In this document: in pieces, positions 54,365-63,803 of the stretch
Position numbering within the stretch: the first letter of the stretch is position 1
Layout: each line of letters opens with the position of its first letter
NCBI GenBank assembly: GCA_038148375.1
Contig: JAYQVH010000001.1
Coordinates: forward strand, 372,001-436,000
DNA: 64,000 nt
Reading direction: 5' to 3'
Source: CAWUEX02 sp038148375
GTDB lineage: Bacteria > Pseudomonadota > Alphaproteobacteria > Rhodospirillales > Rhodospirillaceae
Program-made: the position numbers and the translations under genes
Notes under the pieces: model-generated
What the model saw: only the letters and a program-made list of their open reading frames with translations
Told to the model about the DNA's origin: nothing
The model's database searches: none

Positions 54365-55113
54365 GCGCCGCCGTCCGTCATCCAGGGACTCACATCCAGA
54401 TAGCCCTGTTCGACAGCAAACTCAGCCAGCGCCAAGTCTTCCGGCGTTTCGATTTCCAAGGAATGCCAGCGGTCCATGACGACGCCATAACACCCGGTAG
54501 GGTCACCGTAGATTCTTCCGCTGGTACGGAACGCCTCCCATGACAGCAGATAAAACGCGCCGTTCATGGTGACTTCGATTGGCTGGTCCTGGCGGCGCAG
54601 GCCTTTCGCGGCATGCATTTTACTGACGATGCCGGCGATTGAGCCATCCTCGGGCAACGCGCCGGTAAACACGGAATAGGTCTCGATTTCGCGCAACCCC
54701 ACGACCAGACCCGCACCTCGCTCTGAAAACAGCGCGATGGCCTTGTCGTAGTCTGCTGCGGTGGCGAAGGGAGACGCCGGTTCAAGTAGCATGACCGCAT
54801 CATACGTGCGCCCTTCGTGCTCCTCGATCCAATCCATGGCATGGGCAACCACGCCATCGGAAGGCGCCGTGTCGGTGGCCAGCTCGGCGGGCCGGGTAAA
54901 CGGTACATCGACGCCAAGGGCGCGGCCTTCGGCCGCGATTTCTTCGGAATCCGTCGACAGGATCAGCCGCGCGCACCCGCCGCAGGCCTGGGCCGACCGC
55001 GCCTTATACCCCAGCAGGGACAGGCCGCCGACGCGCTTCAGGTTCTTTCCGGGCACGCCTTTGGAGCCGCCGCGCGCCGCGATCAGGAACAGGACGTCCA
55101 AGGGAGAAGGCAC
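54361..55113 (-). CDS. neuA: CMP-nonulosonate (acylneuraminate) cytidylyltransferase
   Basis: 250 residues from a GTG. LIAARGGSKGVPGKNLKRVGG is the CTP-binding N-terminal signature; STDSEEIAAEG, FTRPAELATDTAPSDGVV and LLEPASPFATAADYDKAI (the usual L-Q-P-T-S-P is L-E-P-A-S-P here) complete the family pattern. It activates a nine-carbon keto acid with CMP for transfer. It is the first gene of the leftward run and is divergent from neuB, with 112 bases between start codons. Confidence 0.93.
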   Translation of the reverse strand: MPSPLDVLFLIAARGGSKGVPGKNLKRVGGLSLLGYKARSAQACGGCARLILSTDSEEIAAEGRALGVDVPFTRPAELATDTAPSDGVVAHAMDWIEEHEGRTYDAVMLLEPASPFATAADYDKAIALFSERGAGLVVGLREIETYSVFTGALPEDGSIAGIVSKMHAAKGLRRQDQPIEVTMNGAFYLLSWEAFRTSGRIYGDPTGCYGVVMDRWHSLEIETPEDLALAEFAVEQGYLDVSPWMTDGGA

Positions 55114-55225
55114 GGAAATCTCAGACTCTTCAGTGGGTTGGAGGCGTCACATTAACCGACCCCGCAGCCTGGAGAAACAATCTTTCCGTTGCGCCGCCGG
55201 ACGACGTGGTCTACCTCCTTGGCCT

Positions 55226-56314
55226 GTGACCCAGTCCCCCCGCCATACGTTTGTGATTGCGGAAGCCGGTGTGAACCACAACGGCGATCTCGACCGTGCT
55301 GTAGCGCTGGTCAAAGTCGCGGCGGAGGCGGGCGCCGACGCCATCAAGTTCCAGACCTTCAAGGCGGACCGCATCGCCGCGGCCAACGCCCCCAAGGCAG
55401 CCTATCAGTCGCGCAATACCGGCGACGACGGGTCTCAGATCGCCATGCTCAAAGCACTGGAGTTGTCTGACGACGATCATCGCGTGCTCGCAGCGGCAAG
55501 CGCGGACTCCGGCATTGAGTTTATGTCGACGCCGTTCGATGAAGCCAGCGCGACATTCCTGGTCAAGGACATCGGCGTCAAACGATTGAAGATCGGATCC
55601 GGCGAGTTAACCAATGCGCCGCTGCTTCTGCATCTCGCCCGGACGGACAAGCCGGTCATTCTGTCGACCGGCATGGCAACGCTTGACGAAGTGGAGACCG
55701 CGCTTGGCGTCCTCGCGTTCGGATATACCGGCCAGGGTGCGCCGTCGGCCGACGCTTTTGCCGCAGCCTTTGCCGGCAATGCGGGCACCGCGGCTGTACG
55801 CGACAAAGTAACCCTTCTTCATTGCACATCGGATTACCCGGCCGCGCCGGAGACGGTCAACCTTGCGGCGATGGATACACTGGCAGAAACCTTTCGGCTT
55901 CCGGTTGGCTTTTCCGACCACAGTCAGGGCATTGCCATTCCTGCCGCCGCGGTCGCGCGCGGTGCCATTGCCATCGAAAAGCATTTCACACTGGACCGGA
56001 TGCTGCCAGGGCCCGATCACAAGGCCTCGCTTGAGCCCGATGAACTGAAAGCGATGATTGCCAGCATACGCACCGTTGAGCGCGCCATTGGTGACGCGGC
56101 CAAAGGGCCGGTCGCCGCTGAGCGCGATACCGCCGCGGTCGCGCGCAAGAGTTTGGTGGCTCTGACGGACATCTCGGCCGGCACACCCTTCTCGGAGACC
56201 AATCTCGGTGTTAAACGTCCCGGTACCGGTGTGTCGCCCCTCGAGTTCTGGCGTTACCTGGGCCAGACCGCCGCGCGTGATTATGCGCGCGATGAATTGG
56301 TTGATCCGCAATGA
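55226..56314 (+). CDS. neuB: Nonulosonic acid synthase (NeuB/LegI type)
   Basis: 362 residues from GTG 55226. FVIAEAGVNHNGDLDRA, DAIKFQTFKADRI, RLKIGSGELTNAPLL, ILSTGMATLDEVE, LLHCTSDYPAAPETVNL and EKHFTLDRMLPGPDHKASLEP together are the NeuB TIM-barrel pattern. A C-terminal SAF/antifreeze-like domain (RKSLVALTDISAGTPFSE) closes the active site. It condenses phosphoenolpyruvate with a six-carbon amino sugar. Upstream in-frame codons continue but resemble neuA antisense, so I use the GTG next to the conserved start. No good ribosome-binding site is seen. Confidence 0.95.
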   Translation: MTQSPRHTFVIAEAGVNHNGDLDRAVALVKVAAEAGADAIKFQTFKADRIAAANAPKAAYQSRNTGDDGSQIAMLKALELSDDDHRVLAAASADSGIEFMSTPFDEASATFLVKDIGVKRLKIGSGELTNAPLLLHLARTDKPVILSTGMATLDEVETALGVLAFGYTGQGAPSADAFAAAFAGNAGTAAVRDKVTLLHCTSDYPAAPETVNLAAMDTLAETFRLPVGFSDHSQGIAIPAAAVARGAIAIEKHFTLDRMLPGPDHKASLEPDELKAMIASIRTVERAIGDAAKGPVAAERDTAAVARKSLVALTDISAGTPFSETNLGVKRPGTGVSPLEFWRYLGQTAARDYARDELVDPQ

Positions 56315-56979
56315 AAACGTCCCGCGACATTTATGTGCTCTGCGCTGGCGGTCACGCGCGTGTCGTCATTGATGCGCTGGCGCGGGCGGGGCGCCCGGTC
56401 ACCGGTGTCGTCGATATCGATACGTCATTGCATGACAGCGCGATTTTGGGCGTGCCAGTTCTTGGTGATGACGATTACGTTCTGGCGCTTGATTCCAACA
56501 AGATCGCACTGGTCAACGCGCTCGGGAACAGGCCCGGCGGCAATGCCACGGGGATGGACCGGCGCCGCGCCCTGTTCGACCGGTTTAAAGCGAAAGGGTA
56601 TTCCTTCGTCACAGTGGTCAGTCCGGATGCCACGGTCTCGGATCATGTGTATCTGGAAGAGGGGTGCCAGATCATCACCCGGGCTCTGGTTCATCCCGGC
56701 TCAAAGATCGGCGCAAACACGATCATCAACACCGGTGCGAGCCTCGACCACGATTGCGTTATCGGCGCCCACTGCCATATCGCACCATGGGCTGTGCTGT
56801 GCGGAGGCGTTACGGTCGGCGAAGGATCGCATATCGGTGCGCGCGCCGTGTTGGTTCCCGGGATCACTGTCGGCAAGAATTCAGTGGTAGGTGCGGGTGC
56901 GGTGGTCATCGACGACGTGCCTGACAATACAACCGTGGTCGGCAATCCCGCAAAGCCGCGCCCGGCAACGGCCGACTGA
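56311..56979 (+). CDS. neuD: NeuD/PglD-family sugar acyltransferase
   Basis: 222 residues. An N-terminal Rossmann-like half begins YVLCAGGHARVVIDAL, the NeuD/PglD signature for sugar-nucleotide binding. The C-terminal half has left-handed beta-helix hexapeptide repeats (VTVGEGSHIGARAVLVPGI, VGKNSVVGAGAVV) binding acetyl-CoA. These enzymes N- or O-acetylate amino sugars; in legionaminic-type pathways the LegH/PglD equivalent acetylates the C4 amine. It overlaps neuB by four bases and precedes ptmE by four bases. Confidence 0.92.
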   Translation: MKTSRDIYVLCAGGHARVVIDALARAGRPVTGVVDIDTSLHDSAILGVPVLGDDDYVLALDSNKIALVNALGNRPGGNATGMDRRRALFDRFKAKGYSFVTVVSPDATVSDHVYLEEGCQIITRALVHPGSKIGANTIINTGASLDHDCVIGAHCHIAPWAVLCGGVTVGEGSHIGARAVLVPGITVGKNSVVGAGAVVIDDVPDNTTVVGNPAKPRPATAD

Positions 56980-56983
56980 CGTC

Positions 56984-58060
56984 ATGGACCGCGACGTCAG
57001 CGAAAACATGGTCGCACCGGATGCAACCATTATCGACACCCTGAAAATTATCGACAGTCATGGCGTGCCGATCGGTCTTGTGCACGACAACGGCGTGCTC
57101 GTCGGTACGGTCACCGATGGCGACATCCGCCGCGGTATTCTGGCAGGTATCACGCTATCGGATTGCGTTTCGAAGGTCATGAATCGCGACCCGGTCACTG
57201 CTGCGGCTGAGACGTCCGACGCCGATGCGGCGAGGCAAATGCGTCGCGCCGGCATCGGCCACCTGCCGCTTCTCGATGGCGACCGCCGGATTGTCGGCCT
57301 CAAGGTTCTTAAGGACCTCGACCCCAAACCAGACCGTGCGAACCCCGTGGTTTTGATGGCCGGCGGACGGGGTACGCGCCTGCACCCGCTCACGGAGGAC
57401 CTGCCAAAGCCGATGATCGAGGTCGGCGGCCGGCCGATCCTTGAATCCATTCTTGAACGGTTTGTCGGACAGGGCTTCACCGATTTTTTCATTTCGGTGA
57501 ACTATAAGGCCGAGCTGATCGAAGAGTATTTTGGCGACGGCAGCGCCTACGGCGCGACAGTTACCTACGTGCGTGAAGACGAAGCCATGGGCACCGGCGG
57601 AGCCTTATCGTTGCTGCCCGCGCGGCCGGTGCATCCGTTTATTGTCATGAACGGCGACGTGCTGACAAAGGTCAACTTCCATCATCTGCTCAAGTTTCAC
57701 GAAAACCACGCGGCCCCGGCAACAATGAGCGTGCGCGAATACCGCTTCACCGTTCCCTTCGGCGTGGTCGAAACGGACTCAACGATCTTGAACTCCATTG
57801 CTGAAAAACCCGAGCACACGTTTTTTGTGAATGCGGGGATTTATGTGCTTGATCCCAGCGTGCTCGATCTGCTCGCTCCCGGTGTTGCCACGGACATGCC
57901 CGATCTGTTCCAAAAACTGCTGGATGACGGGCAGAGGCCGACCGTGTTTCCGTTGCGCGAATACTGGATGGATATCGGACGTCTCGATGACCTTGACCGC
58001 GCCAAGCGCGACTATTCTGATCAGTTCAGCGACATCCTAGCGACCGACAAGGACGACTGA
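56984..58060 (+). CDS. ptmE: CBS-domain sugar-phosphate nucleotidyltransferase (PtmE type)
   Basis: 358 residues. Two CBS motifs (about 1-115, with DNGVLVGTVTDGDIRRGIL and HLPLLDGDRRIVGL) are followed by a nucleotidyltransferase domain starting VVLMAGGRGTRLHPLTEDLPK, the G-G-x-G-T-R-L pyrophosphorylase loop. VMNGDVLTKV is the metal-binding strand. This architecture is that of Campylobacter PtmE, which makes GDP-glucosamine for legionaminic acid. A link to that sugar is inferred from the neuB, neuC and ptmA neighbours. ATG 56984 comes four bases after neuD. Confidence 0.88.
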   Translation: MDRDVSENMVAPDATIIDTLKIIDSHGVPIGLVHDNGVLVGTVTDGDIRRGILAGITLSDCVSKVMNRDPVTAAAETSDADAARQMRRAGIGHLPLLDGDRRIVGLKVLKDLDPKPDRANPVVLMAGGRGTRLHPLTEDLPKPMIEVGGRPILESILERFVGQGFTDFFISVNYKAELIEEYFGDGSAYGATVTYVREDEAMGTGGALSLLPARPVHPFIVMNGDVLTKVNFHHLLKFHENHAAPATMSVREYRFTVPFGVVETDSTILNSIAEKPEHTFFVNAGIYVLDPSVLDLLAPGVATDMPDLFQKLLDDGQRPTVFPLREYWMDIGRLDDLDRAKRDYSDQFSDILATDKDD

Positions 58061-58062
58061 CG

Positions 58063-58863
58063 ATGCGGACCATATCCAACCTGTTTGATCTGTCCGGCCG
58101 GGCCGCCCTAGTCACCGGTGGTGCGGGGCACCTTGGCCGCGCCATTGCTGACGGTCTCGCGGAATGCGGCGCACGGGTTGCGCTGCTCGACCGCACCGAC
58201 CCAACGGCAGCGGCCTCGGCACTGCCAGACGTGGCGGAAGGCGATCACGCTGCCCTGACCGTCGATCTTGCAGCCGAGGACCAGGTCAAAGCTGCGCCAA
58301 AGGCTGTTGTCGATGCCATGGGCCGGCTCGATATCATCATTCACTGCGCGGCTTTCGTCGGCACCGACGCCCGCTCGGGCTGGACGACCCCGGTCGAACA
58401 GCAGAGCCTGAGCACATGGCGCGAAGCGCTCGAGGTCAACCTCACCGCGCCGTTCGCGCTCACCCAGGCGGCCATTCCGCACCTGCGCGCGTCAGGCCAT
58501 GGCACCGTCGTCCACATCGGCTCGATATACGGGGTGCTCGGTCCGGACTGGTCTCTCTATGACGCCGCCGACGTGCCGGGCACACCGGCGGCTTACGCGG
58601 CATCGAAGGGCGGGTTGCTGCAAATGACCCGCTGGCTGGCAACGACGCTAGCGCCAGACATCCGGGTCAATTCCCTGGTGCCCGGCGGGGTCGAGCGCAA
58701 TACGGCACCGCGGTTCAAGGACGCCTACGAGGCCCGCACACCGCTCGGCCGCATGGCGACGGAAGAAGATATGAAGGGGGCCGCCTTATTCCTTGCGACG
58801 GACGCCTCGGCCTATGTCACCGGGCAATGCCTGATGATCGACGGGGGCTGGTCGGCGTGGTGA
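58063..58863 (+). CDS. ptmA: SDR oxidoreductase, PtmA-like
   Basis: 266 residues of the classical SDR type. VTGGAGHLGRAIADGL is the nucleotide loop, VHIGSIYGVLGPDWSLYD holds the catalytic Ser, and YAASKGGLLQMTRWLA gives Y-x3-K; the end YVTGQCLMIDGGWSAW is standard. PtmA in Campylobacter acts before GDP-sugar formation in legionaminic synthesis. The gene starts two bases after the ptmE stop, as in other ptmE-ptmA pairs. Alternative: a general sugar dehydrogenase. Confidence 0.82.
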   Translation: MRTISNLFDLSGRAALVTGGAGHLGRAIADGLAECGARVALLDRTDPTAAASALPDVAEGDHAALTVDLAAEDQVKAAPKAVVDAMGRLDIIIHCAAFVGTDARSGWTTPVEQQSLSTWREALEVNLTAPFALTQAAIPHLRASGHGTVVHIGSIYGVLGPDWSLYDAADVPGTPAAYAASKGGLLQMTRWLATTLAPDIRVNSLVPGGVERNTAPRFKDAYEARTPLGRMATEEDMKGAALFLATDASAYVTGQCLMIDGGWSAW

Positions 58864-58875
58864 CTCTTGGCGTTA

Positions 58876-58894
58876 TCGGGTAGACTTTACCCGA
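58876..58894 (+). other. Hairpin in the ptmA-dehydratase gap
   Basis: TCGGGTA (58876-58882) pairs perfectly with TACCCGA (58888-58894) around the loop GACTT. It lies between the SDR stop and the next GTG, and no T-run follows, so its role is unclear; a processing or weak pausing site is possible. Confidence 0.35.
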
Positions 58895-58919
58895 ATCCGT
58901 TCCGAATCAGCAGTATGCC

Positions 58920-60848
58920 GTGAAACGTCTCACCAATCTCTTCACTCAGCCGCGTAACCTGCTCGTATTGCTGCACGATGTGGTGATGGCGTTTGCTGCC
59001 GTGTGGGTCGCGTTTTATCTGCGTCTTGCCGAAGCGGCCTTCGCGGAAGTTGAGACGGTACTTCAACTAGCTGCCGTATATGCCGGACTCGCTTGCATTG
59101 TTTACATTGCAACCGGTCTCTACCGGCATGTATGGCTGTATGTGTCGTTTCCCGATTGCGTCAATATTGCGCGAACGGCGACGGTGATCACGCTGTTGTT
59201 CGTGCCCGTGATCTTTCTCGCCACCCGTCTCGAAGACGTGCCTCGTTCGGTGCCTGTCATCACGTGGTTTGTCCTGGCCGGGTTTCTTGCCGCACCGCGT
59301 CTCGGCTACCGGATGCTATTCGGTCAAAGCTTTGGTACGTCCGGCGGCGCTCTGTCGCAGCGCAGTCCTGTGCTGCTGATTGGCGCCGGCGACGAAGCCG
59401 CTCACTTTATCCGAGCCACCCAACTCAACAGCGACAGCCCGTTCCGTGTGGTCGGCTTGGTGACGGCGACGCCGGACCGACTCGGTCAAATGATTCACGG
59501 CGTAGAGGTCATCGGCCTGGAGCGCGACATCGAACAGGTTGCCGCGCGTGCCCAGGCTCGGGAAGACAGCCCCGTACGGCTGGTCGTCGCCCGGCCGCAG
59601 ACAGAGGGTGAAACCCTGCGCAAGCTGATGGATGTCGCCCAGGTCACCGGCTGCACCTTATCGCGCCTGCCGCCGGCCGCCGATATTCGCGACTATGACG
59701 AACCCGGCTTCGCGCCGCGCCCCATTGTCCTTGAAGATCTGCTCGGCCGTCCGCGCCGGACTCTCGACCGTGACGCCATGCATGCTCTCATTGCCGGGCG
59801 GCGCGTACTCGTCACCGGCGCAGGGGGGTCGATCGGTTCGGAACTGGTACGCCAGATCGCAGCCGCGGGGCCGGCGCATATCACGCTCCTCGATCACGGC
59901 GAGTTCAATCTCTATTCCATTGAGCACGAAGTGCGCGGCACGTGGCCGGAGTTGCCGGCGCGGCCGGTGCTCGCCGACGTGCGCGACCGCGACCGGATTA
60001 CATCTATCTTCGCCAGCGAAAACCCGGACATCGTTTTTCACGCCGCGGCGCTGAAGCATGTGCCGCTGGTTGAGCACAACCCGCTCGAAGGGCTGTCGAC
60101 AAACGCCCTCGGCACGCGCAACGTCGCTGATGCCTGCCTCGCCCATCATGTCGCGGAAATGGTGATGATTTCCACCGATAAGGCGGTCAATCCGGCGAAT
60201 GTCATGGGCGCCGGTAAACGCCTGGCGGAGCTGTATTGCCAGGCTGCCGACCTGAGGCAAACGATAACCCGCTTCATTACCGTGCGCTTTGGCAATGTGC
60301 TGGGCTCCGCTGGTTCTGTGGTGCCGCTGTTTCAGCAACAACTCGCGGCGGGCGGGCCGCTTACGGTTACGCACCCCGAGATCGAGCGTTACTTCATGAC
60401 CATCGGCGAGGCGGTCGAGCTCGTGCTCCAAGCTGCCGCTCTCGGCCCCGGGCGCAATGACCAGGGCGCGATTTACGTCCTCGATATGGGTACACCGGTG
60501 AAAATCGTCGACCTCGCGCGCCAGGTTATTCGTTTGGCCGGCAAGACGCCTGACGAGGACATCAAGATCGTTTTCAGCGGCCTGCGGCCAGGCGAAAAAC
60601 TCTACGAGGAACTGTTCCACGGCCAGGAGCCGCCGGTCGGTACCGATATGGACGGTATCCTTATTGCCCGTCCGCGGACCAGCGCGTTCGACGCCATCAA
60701 CGCCCGGCTCGACCGGCTTGCCGCGGCCTGCCGCCGCCAGGACGAAACCGCGGCCCTTGCCGTGCTCACCGAGTTGGTACCGGAGCTGTCCCGTAGCGTA
60801 CCGTCCGAAGCGCAAGCAAAACCACCCCACCTCAAGGTCGTCAAATAA
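58920..60848 (+). CDS. Membrane-anchored NDP-sugar 4,6-dehydratase (FlaA1/WbpM/PglF type)
   Basis: 642 residues from GTG. The first ~140 carry four membrane segments (LLVLLHDVVMAFAAVWVAFY, AAVYAGLACIVYIATGLY, ATVITLLFVPVIFLAT, VITWFVLAGFLAAPRL), followed by a CoA-binding-like Rossmann domain. The catalytic domain has VLVTGAGGSIGSELVRQI at about 295 and STDKAVNPANVMGAGKRLAE, with Met replacing the usual Tyr in M-x3-K as in WbpM and PglF. These convert UDP-GlcNAc to a 4-keto-6-deoxy sugar, the entry step for several amino-deoxy sugars. It may supply a keto sugar for the nonulosonic pathway or for a separate glycan. Confidence 0.92.
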   Translation: MKRLTNLFTQPRNLLVLLHDVVMAFAAVWVAFYLRLAEAAFAEVETVLQLAAVYAGLACIVYIATGLYRHVWLYVSFPDCVNIARTATVITLLFVPVIFLATRLEDVPRSVPVITWFVLAGFLAAPRLGYRMLFGQSFGTSGGALSQRSPVLLIGAGDEAAHFIRATQLNSDSPFRVVGLVTATPDRLGQMIHGVEVIGLERDIEQVAARAQAREDSPVRLVVARPQTEGETLRKLMDVAQVTGCTLSRLPPAADIRDYDEPGFAPRPIVLEDLLGRPRRTLDRDAMHALIAGRRVLVTGAGGSIGSELVRQIAAAGPAHITLLDHGEFNLYSIEHEVRGTWPELPARPVLADVRDRDRITSIFASENPDIVFHAAALKHVPLVEHNPLEGLSTNALGTRNVADACLAHHVAEMVMISTDKAVNPANVMGAGKRLAELYCQAADLRQTITRFITVRFGNVLGSAGSVVPLFQQQLAAGGPLTVTHPEIERYFMTIGEAVELVLQAAALGPGRNDQGAIYVLDMGTPVKIVDLARQVIRLAGKTPDEDIKIVFSGLRPGEKLYEELFHGQEPPVGTDMDGILIARPRTSAFDAINARLDRLAAACRRQDETAALAVLTELVPELSRSVPSEAQAKPPHLKVVK

Positions 60849-60876
60849 TTCACACCGGTTCCGGGCGGTAAGGCGT

Positions 60877-60904
60877 TTGACCGTCCCGGCAGCCATGCTA
60901 AACC
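60877..60904 (+). promoter_or_regulatory. Possible purH promoter
   Basis: TTGACC (60877-60882), 16-base spacer, TAAACC (60899-60904). The -35 is five of six; the -10 is poor. It lies about 40 bases before the purH start, which has a GAGG ribosome-binding site five bases upstream. Confidence 0.3.
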
Positions 60905-60946
60905 CCGCCTCACACGCCTGATCTTCCGCCGTCCCATGAGGTGAAT

Positions 60947-62524
60947 ATGCCCGCTTCCGCCGTGCGCCGTGCGCTTCTGTCCGTTTCCGATAAAACCGGC
61001 CTCGTCGAGTTCGCGACATTTTTGAATGCAAAGGGCGTGGAGCTGGTGTCCACCGGCGGTACGGCAAAGGCCATCGCTGACGCCGGCCTTCCCGTCAAAG
61101 AGGTCTCCGACCTCACCGGTTTTCCGGAAATGCTCGACGGCCGGGTGAAGACGCTACACCCCAAAGTTCATGGTGGTCTGCTCGGTGTGCGCGGCAATAC
61201 CGAACATGAAAAAACGATGGCGGCGCATGACATCGCGCCAATCGACATGGTGGTGGTCAATCTCTATCCATTCGAAAACACGGTCGCTGCCGGCGCGGAT
61301 TTCGAGACCTGCATTGAAAACATCGATATCGGCGGACCGGCGATGATCCGTTCGGCGGCCAAGAATCACGCCGGGGTGGCGGTCATCGTCGATCCAAACG
61401 ACTACGGCGAAGTGCAACACGACATGGAGGCCAATGCCGGCGCCGTGTCCGATGACTTGCGCACGGTTCTCGCCGCGCGCGCCTATGCCCGCACCGCTGC
61501 CTACGACAGTGCCATTTCGCAATGGTTCGCCGGACAACTGGGCGACGCCTTCCCGCGCCGGATGTCTGTTGCCGGAACCAAAAAGCAGGATTTGCGCTAC
61601 GGTGAGAACCCGCATCAGCAGGCGGCATTATATCTGACCGGCGACGCGCGTCCCGGTGTCGCGACAGCCGAGCAGGTCCAGGGCAAAGAACTCAGCTACA
61701 ACAACATCAACGACACGGATGCGGCGTTTGAACTTGTTGCTGAATTCGACCGTCCTGCCATCGCCATTATCAAACACGCCAATCCCTGCGGCGTCGCCGT
61801 GGCTGAGGATTGCCTGAGCGCATATGCCAAGGCTCTGGCCTGCGACCCGGTCTCGGCCTTCGGCGGCATCGTCGCGCTCAACCGCCCGCTCGACGAGGCA
61901 TTGGCCGCGAAGATCACCGAGCTTTTCACTGAAGTGGTCATCGCGCCGGATGCAGATGAGGCGGCGCGCAAGATTTTCGCCAAGAAAAAGAATCTACGTC
62001 TGCTGCTCACCGGCGAGATGCCTGATCCGCGTGCGCCGTCAGCGATGATCAAGCCGGTTGCAGGCGGTTTGCTGGCGCAAACCAAGGATGTCGGTCATAT
62101 CACCGCTGACGACCTCAAAGTCGTCACCAAAGTGGCGCCGAGTAACGATCAGATCGCAGATATGCTGTTTGCGTTTACCGTCGCCAAGCACGTGAAGTCG
62201 AACACGATCGTCTATGCCAAGGACGGTGCCACCGTCGGCATCGGCGCCGGACAGATGAGCCGGGTTGATTCCGCGCGCATCGCGGCCGCCAAGGCCCGGG
62301 ATGCTGCGGCCGAAGCCGGCGTCGATACGCCCGCCACCGTGGGGTCCGTTGTCGCGTCCGATGCCTTCTTCCCGTTTACAGATGGCCTCTTGGCCGCGGT
62401 TGAAGCCGGGGCAACAGCGGTGATTCAGCCGGGCGGCTCAATCCGCGATGACGACATCATTGCGGCTGCCGACGAAAAAGGCTTGGCCATGGTGTTCACC
62501 GGCATGCGCCACTTCCGTCACTGA
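60947..62524 (+). CDS. purH: Bifunctional AICAR formyltransferase/IMP cyclohydrolase
   Basis: 525 residues, standard size. The N-terminal cyclohydrolase domain has RALLSVSDKTGLVEFA, STGGTAKAI and GRVKTLHPKVHGG. The formyltransferase half has DLRYGENPHQQAALY, KHANPCGVAV, SAFGGIVALN and, at the end, SDAFFPFTDGLLAAVEAGATAVIQPGGSIRDDDII. It performs the last two steps of purine synthesis. ATG 60947 is preferred to the GTG six bases upstream because GAGG is well placed for it. It converges on the MFS gene. Confidence 0.97.
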   Translation: MPASAVRRALLSVSDKTGLVEFATFLNAKGVELVSTGGTAKAIADAGLPVKEVSDLTGFPEMLDGRVKTLHPKVHGGLLGVRGNTEHEKTMAAHDIAPIDMVVVNLYPFENTVAAGADFETCIENIDIGGPAMIRSAAKNHAGVAVIVDPNDYGEVQHDMEANAGAVSDDLRTVLAARAYARTAAYDSAISQWFAGQLGDAFPRRMSVAGTKKQDLRYGENPHQQAALYLTGDARPGVATAEQVQGKELSYNNINDTDAAFELVAEFDRPAIAIIKHANPCGVAVAEDCLSAYAKALACDPVSAFGGIVALNRPLDEALAAKITELFTEVVIAPDADEAARKIFAKKKNLRLLLTGEMPDPRAPSAMIKPVAGGLLAQTKDVGHITADDLKVVTKVAPSNDQIADMLFAFTVAKHVKSNTIVYAKDGATVGIGAGQMSRVDSARIAAAKARDAAAEAGVDTPATVGSVVASDAFFPFTDGLLAAVEAGATAVIQPGGSIRDDDIIAAADEKGLAMVFTGMRHFRH

Positions 62525-62534
62525 GGCGGGCCGT

Positions 62535-63803
62535 TCAGTCGCGCGGCTCGTCGACCGTCTGGAGCAGGGCGAGCCCGGCAATCAAGAAAATTAAAATTGT
62601 CGCCATGCCGATGCGCTGGCTTGATGCCAGGGCGGTGACCGCTCCGACGACAAACGGTCCGGCGAAGCTGGTGATCTTGCCCGACACCGCATAGAGCCCG
62701 AACATTTCGCCGCGCAACTCTGCCGGTGCCAAGCGCGCCATGAAGGTGCGGCTCGCCGCCTGCACCGGCCCGAAGAATGTGCTCATGATCAGCCCGGCGA
62801 TCCAGAATTGTGTCGTGGTCTGCGCGACCAGCACGGCAATCGAAGAAAGGATCAGCGCGACCAAGCTGATGGTTAATGTGCGCTTCGATCCAAGCTTGTC
62901 GTCAATTGATCCGAACACCACCGCGCCGGTTCCCGCGGTCACATTCAACGCGATTCCGAACATGATGATGTCAGCCAGCTCCATGCCGAACGTTCCCGCA
63001 GCGTATATGCCGCCGAAGGCAAACATGGTGTTGACGCCATCAATGTAGATCATGCGGGCGACGAGAAAACGGAAGCCGTTGGCGTGGCTGCGCGCGTTGC
63101 GCAATGTTGCGACCAGCGTCGTGACTCCGCGCCGGACGGCAGATGCCATCGGCAATCCGGTCGGTGGCGCATCGGGCGTGAAGGCGAACAGAGGCCAGGC
63201 GAACACCACGATCCATCCGGCCGTCAGCAGCATGGTCGCGCGCACGTGTTCGGCGGCGGATGACTCCAGTCCAAACGGTGGCGGGTCGGCCTGTACGAAC
63301 ACCGTCAGTGCAATCACTAGGCAGATCAAACCACCGGCATAGCCGAACCCCCAAGCCTGGCCCGACAAACGTCCCATGCGTTCCTGGCTCACCAGATCCG
63401 GCAGCATGGCGTTGTAAAACACCAGCCCGACCTCAAAGCCGACCGTACCGAACACCGCGGCCGTTAACGCGAGGGGTATCGACTGAGCGCCGGGTGTCGC
63501 GAACCACAGGGCCGCCGTCGCGGCAACGCATATCAGAGTGAACAGCGCCATCCAGGGCTTGCGCCGGCCGGTGTGGTCGGCGATGGCGCCGGTGACGGGA
63601 CTGGTCAATGCAATCAGGAGCCCCGCGATACCCATCGCCGTGCCCCACAGGGCGGTGCCTGTTTCCGCATCGGGTGCAATGGCCTGAGTGAAGTACGCGG
63701 AGAAAACGAAGGTGGAGACCACGGTGGGAAACCCCGAGTTGGCGAAGTCGAACAAGGCCCAGCTGAACCGCGCCCGGCTGCCGGGGTCGGCGGCGATGGT
63801 CAT
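62535..63803 (-). CDS. MFS transporter, Atg22/UMF1-like
   Basis: 422 residues with about twelve membrane segments. SWALFDFANSGFPTVVSTFVFSAYF is the UMF1/Atg22-like first helix, and ALTSPVTGAIADHTGRRKPWM is the motif A loop between helices 2 and 3. GFEVGLVFYNAMLPDLV and GQAWGFGYAGGL are typical of this group. Vacuolar Atg22 releases amino acids, but bacterial substrates are unknown. The ATG overlaps the stop of the gene to the right by four bases (ATGA). Confidence 0.87.
   Translation of the reverse strand: MTIAADPGSRARFSWALFDFANSGFPTVVSTFVFSAYFTQAIAPDAETGTALWGTAMGIAGLLIALTSPVTGAIADHTGRRKPWMALFTLICVAATAALWFATPGAQSIPLALTAAVFGTVGFEVGLVFYNAMLPDLVSQERMGRLSGQAWGFGYAGGLICLVIALTVFVQADPPPFGLESSAAEHVRATMLLTAGWIVVFAWPLFAFTPDAPPTGLPMASAVRRGVTTLVATLRNARSHANGFRFLVARMIYIDGVNTMFAFGGIYAAGTFGMELADIIMFGIALNVTAGTGAVVFGSIDDKLGSKRTLTISLVALILSSIAVLVAQTTTQFWIAGLIMSTFFGPVQAASRTFMARLAPAELRGEMFGLYAVSGKITSFAGPFVVGAVTALASSQRIGMATILIFLIAGLALLQTVDEPRD

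Noticed and set aside
60851..60895. Terminator after the FlaA1-type dehydratase
   Set aside because: A bulged GC stem can be drawn but there is no T-run and it overlaps the likely purH promoter.
59658..61067. 469-codon minus-strand frame under the dehydratase and purH
   Set aside because: Antisense to two conserved enzymes and crossing the intergenic gap; no motif or start signal.
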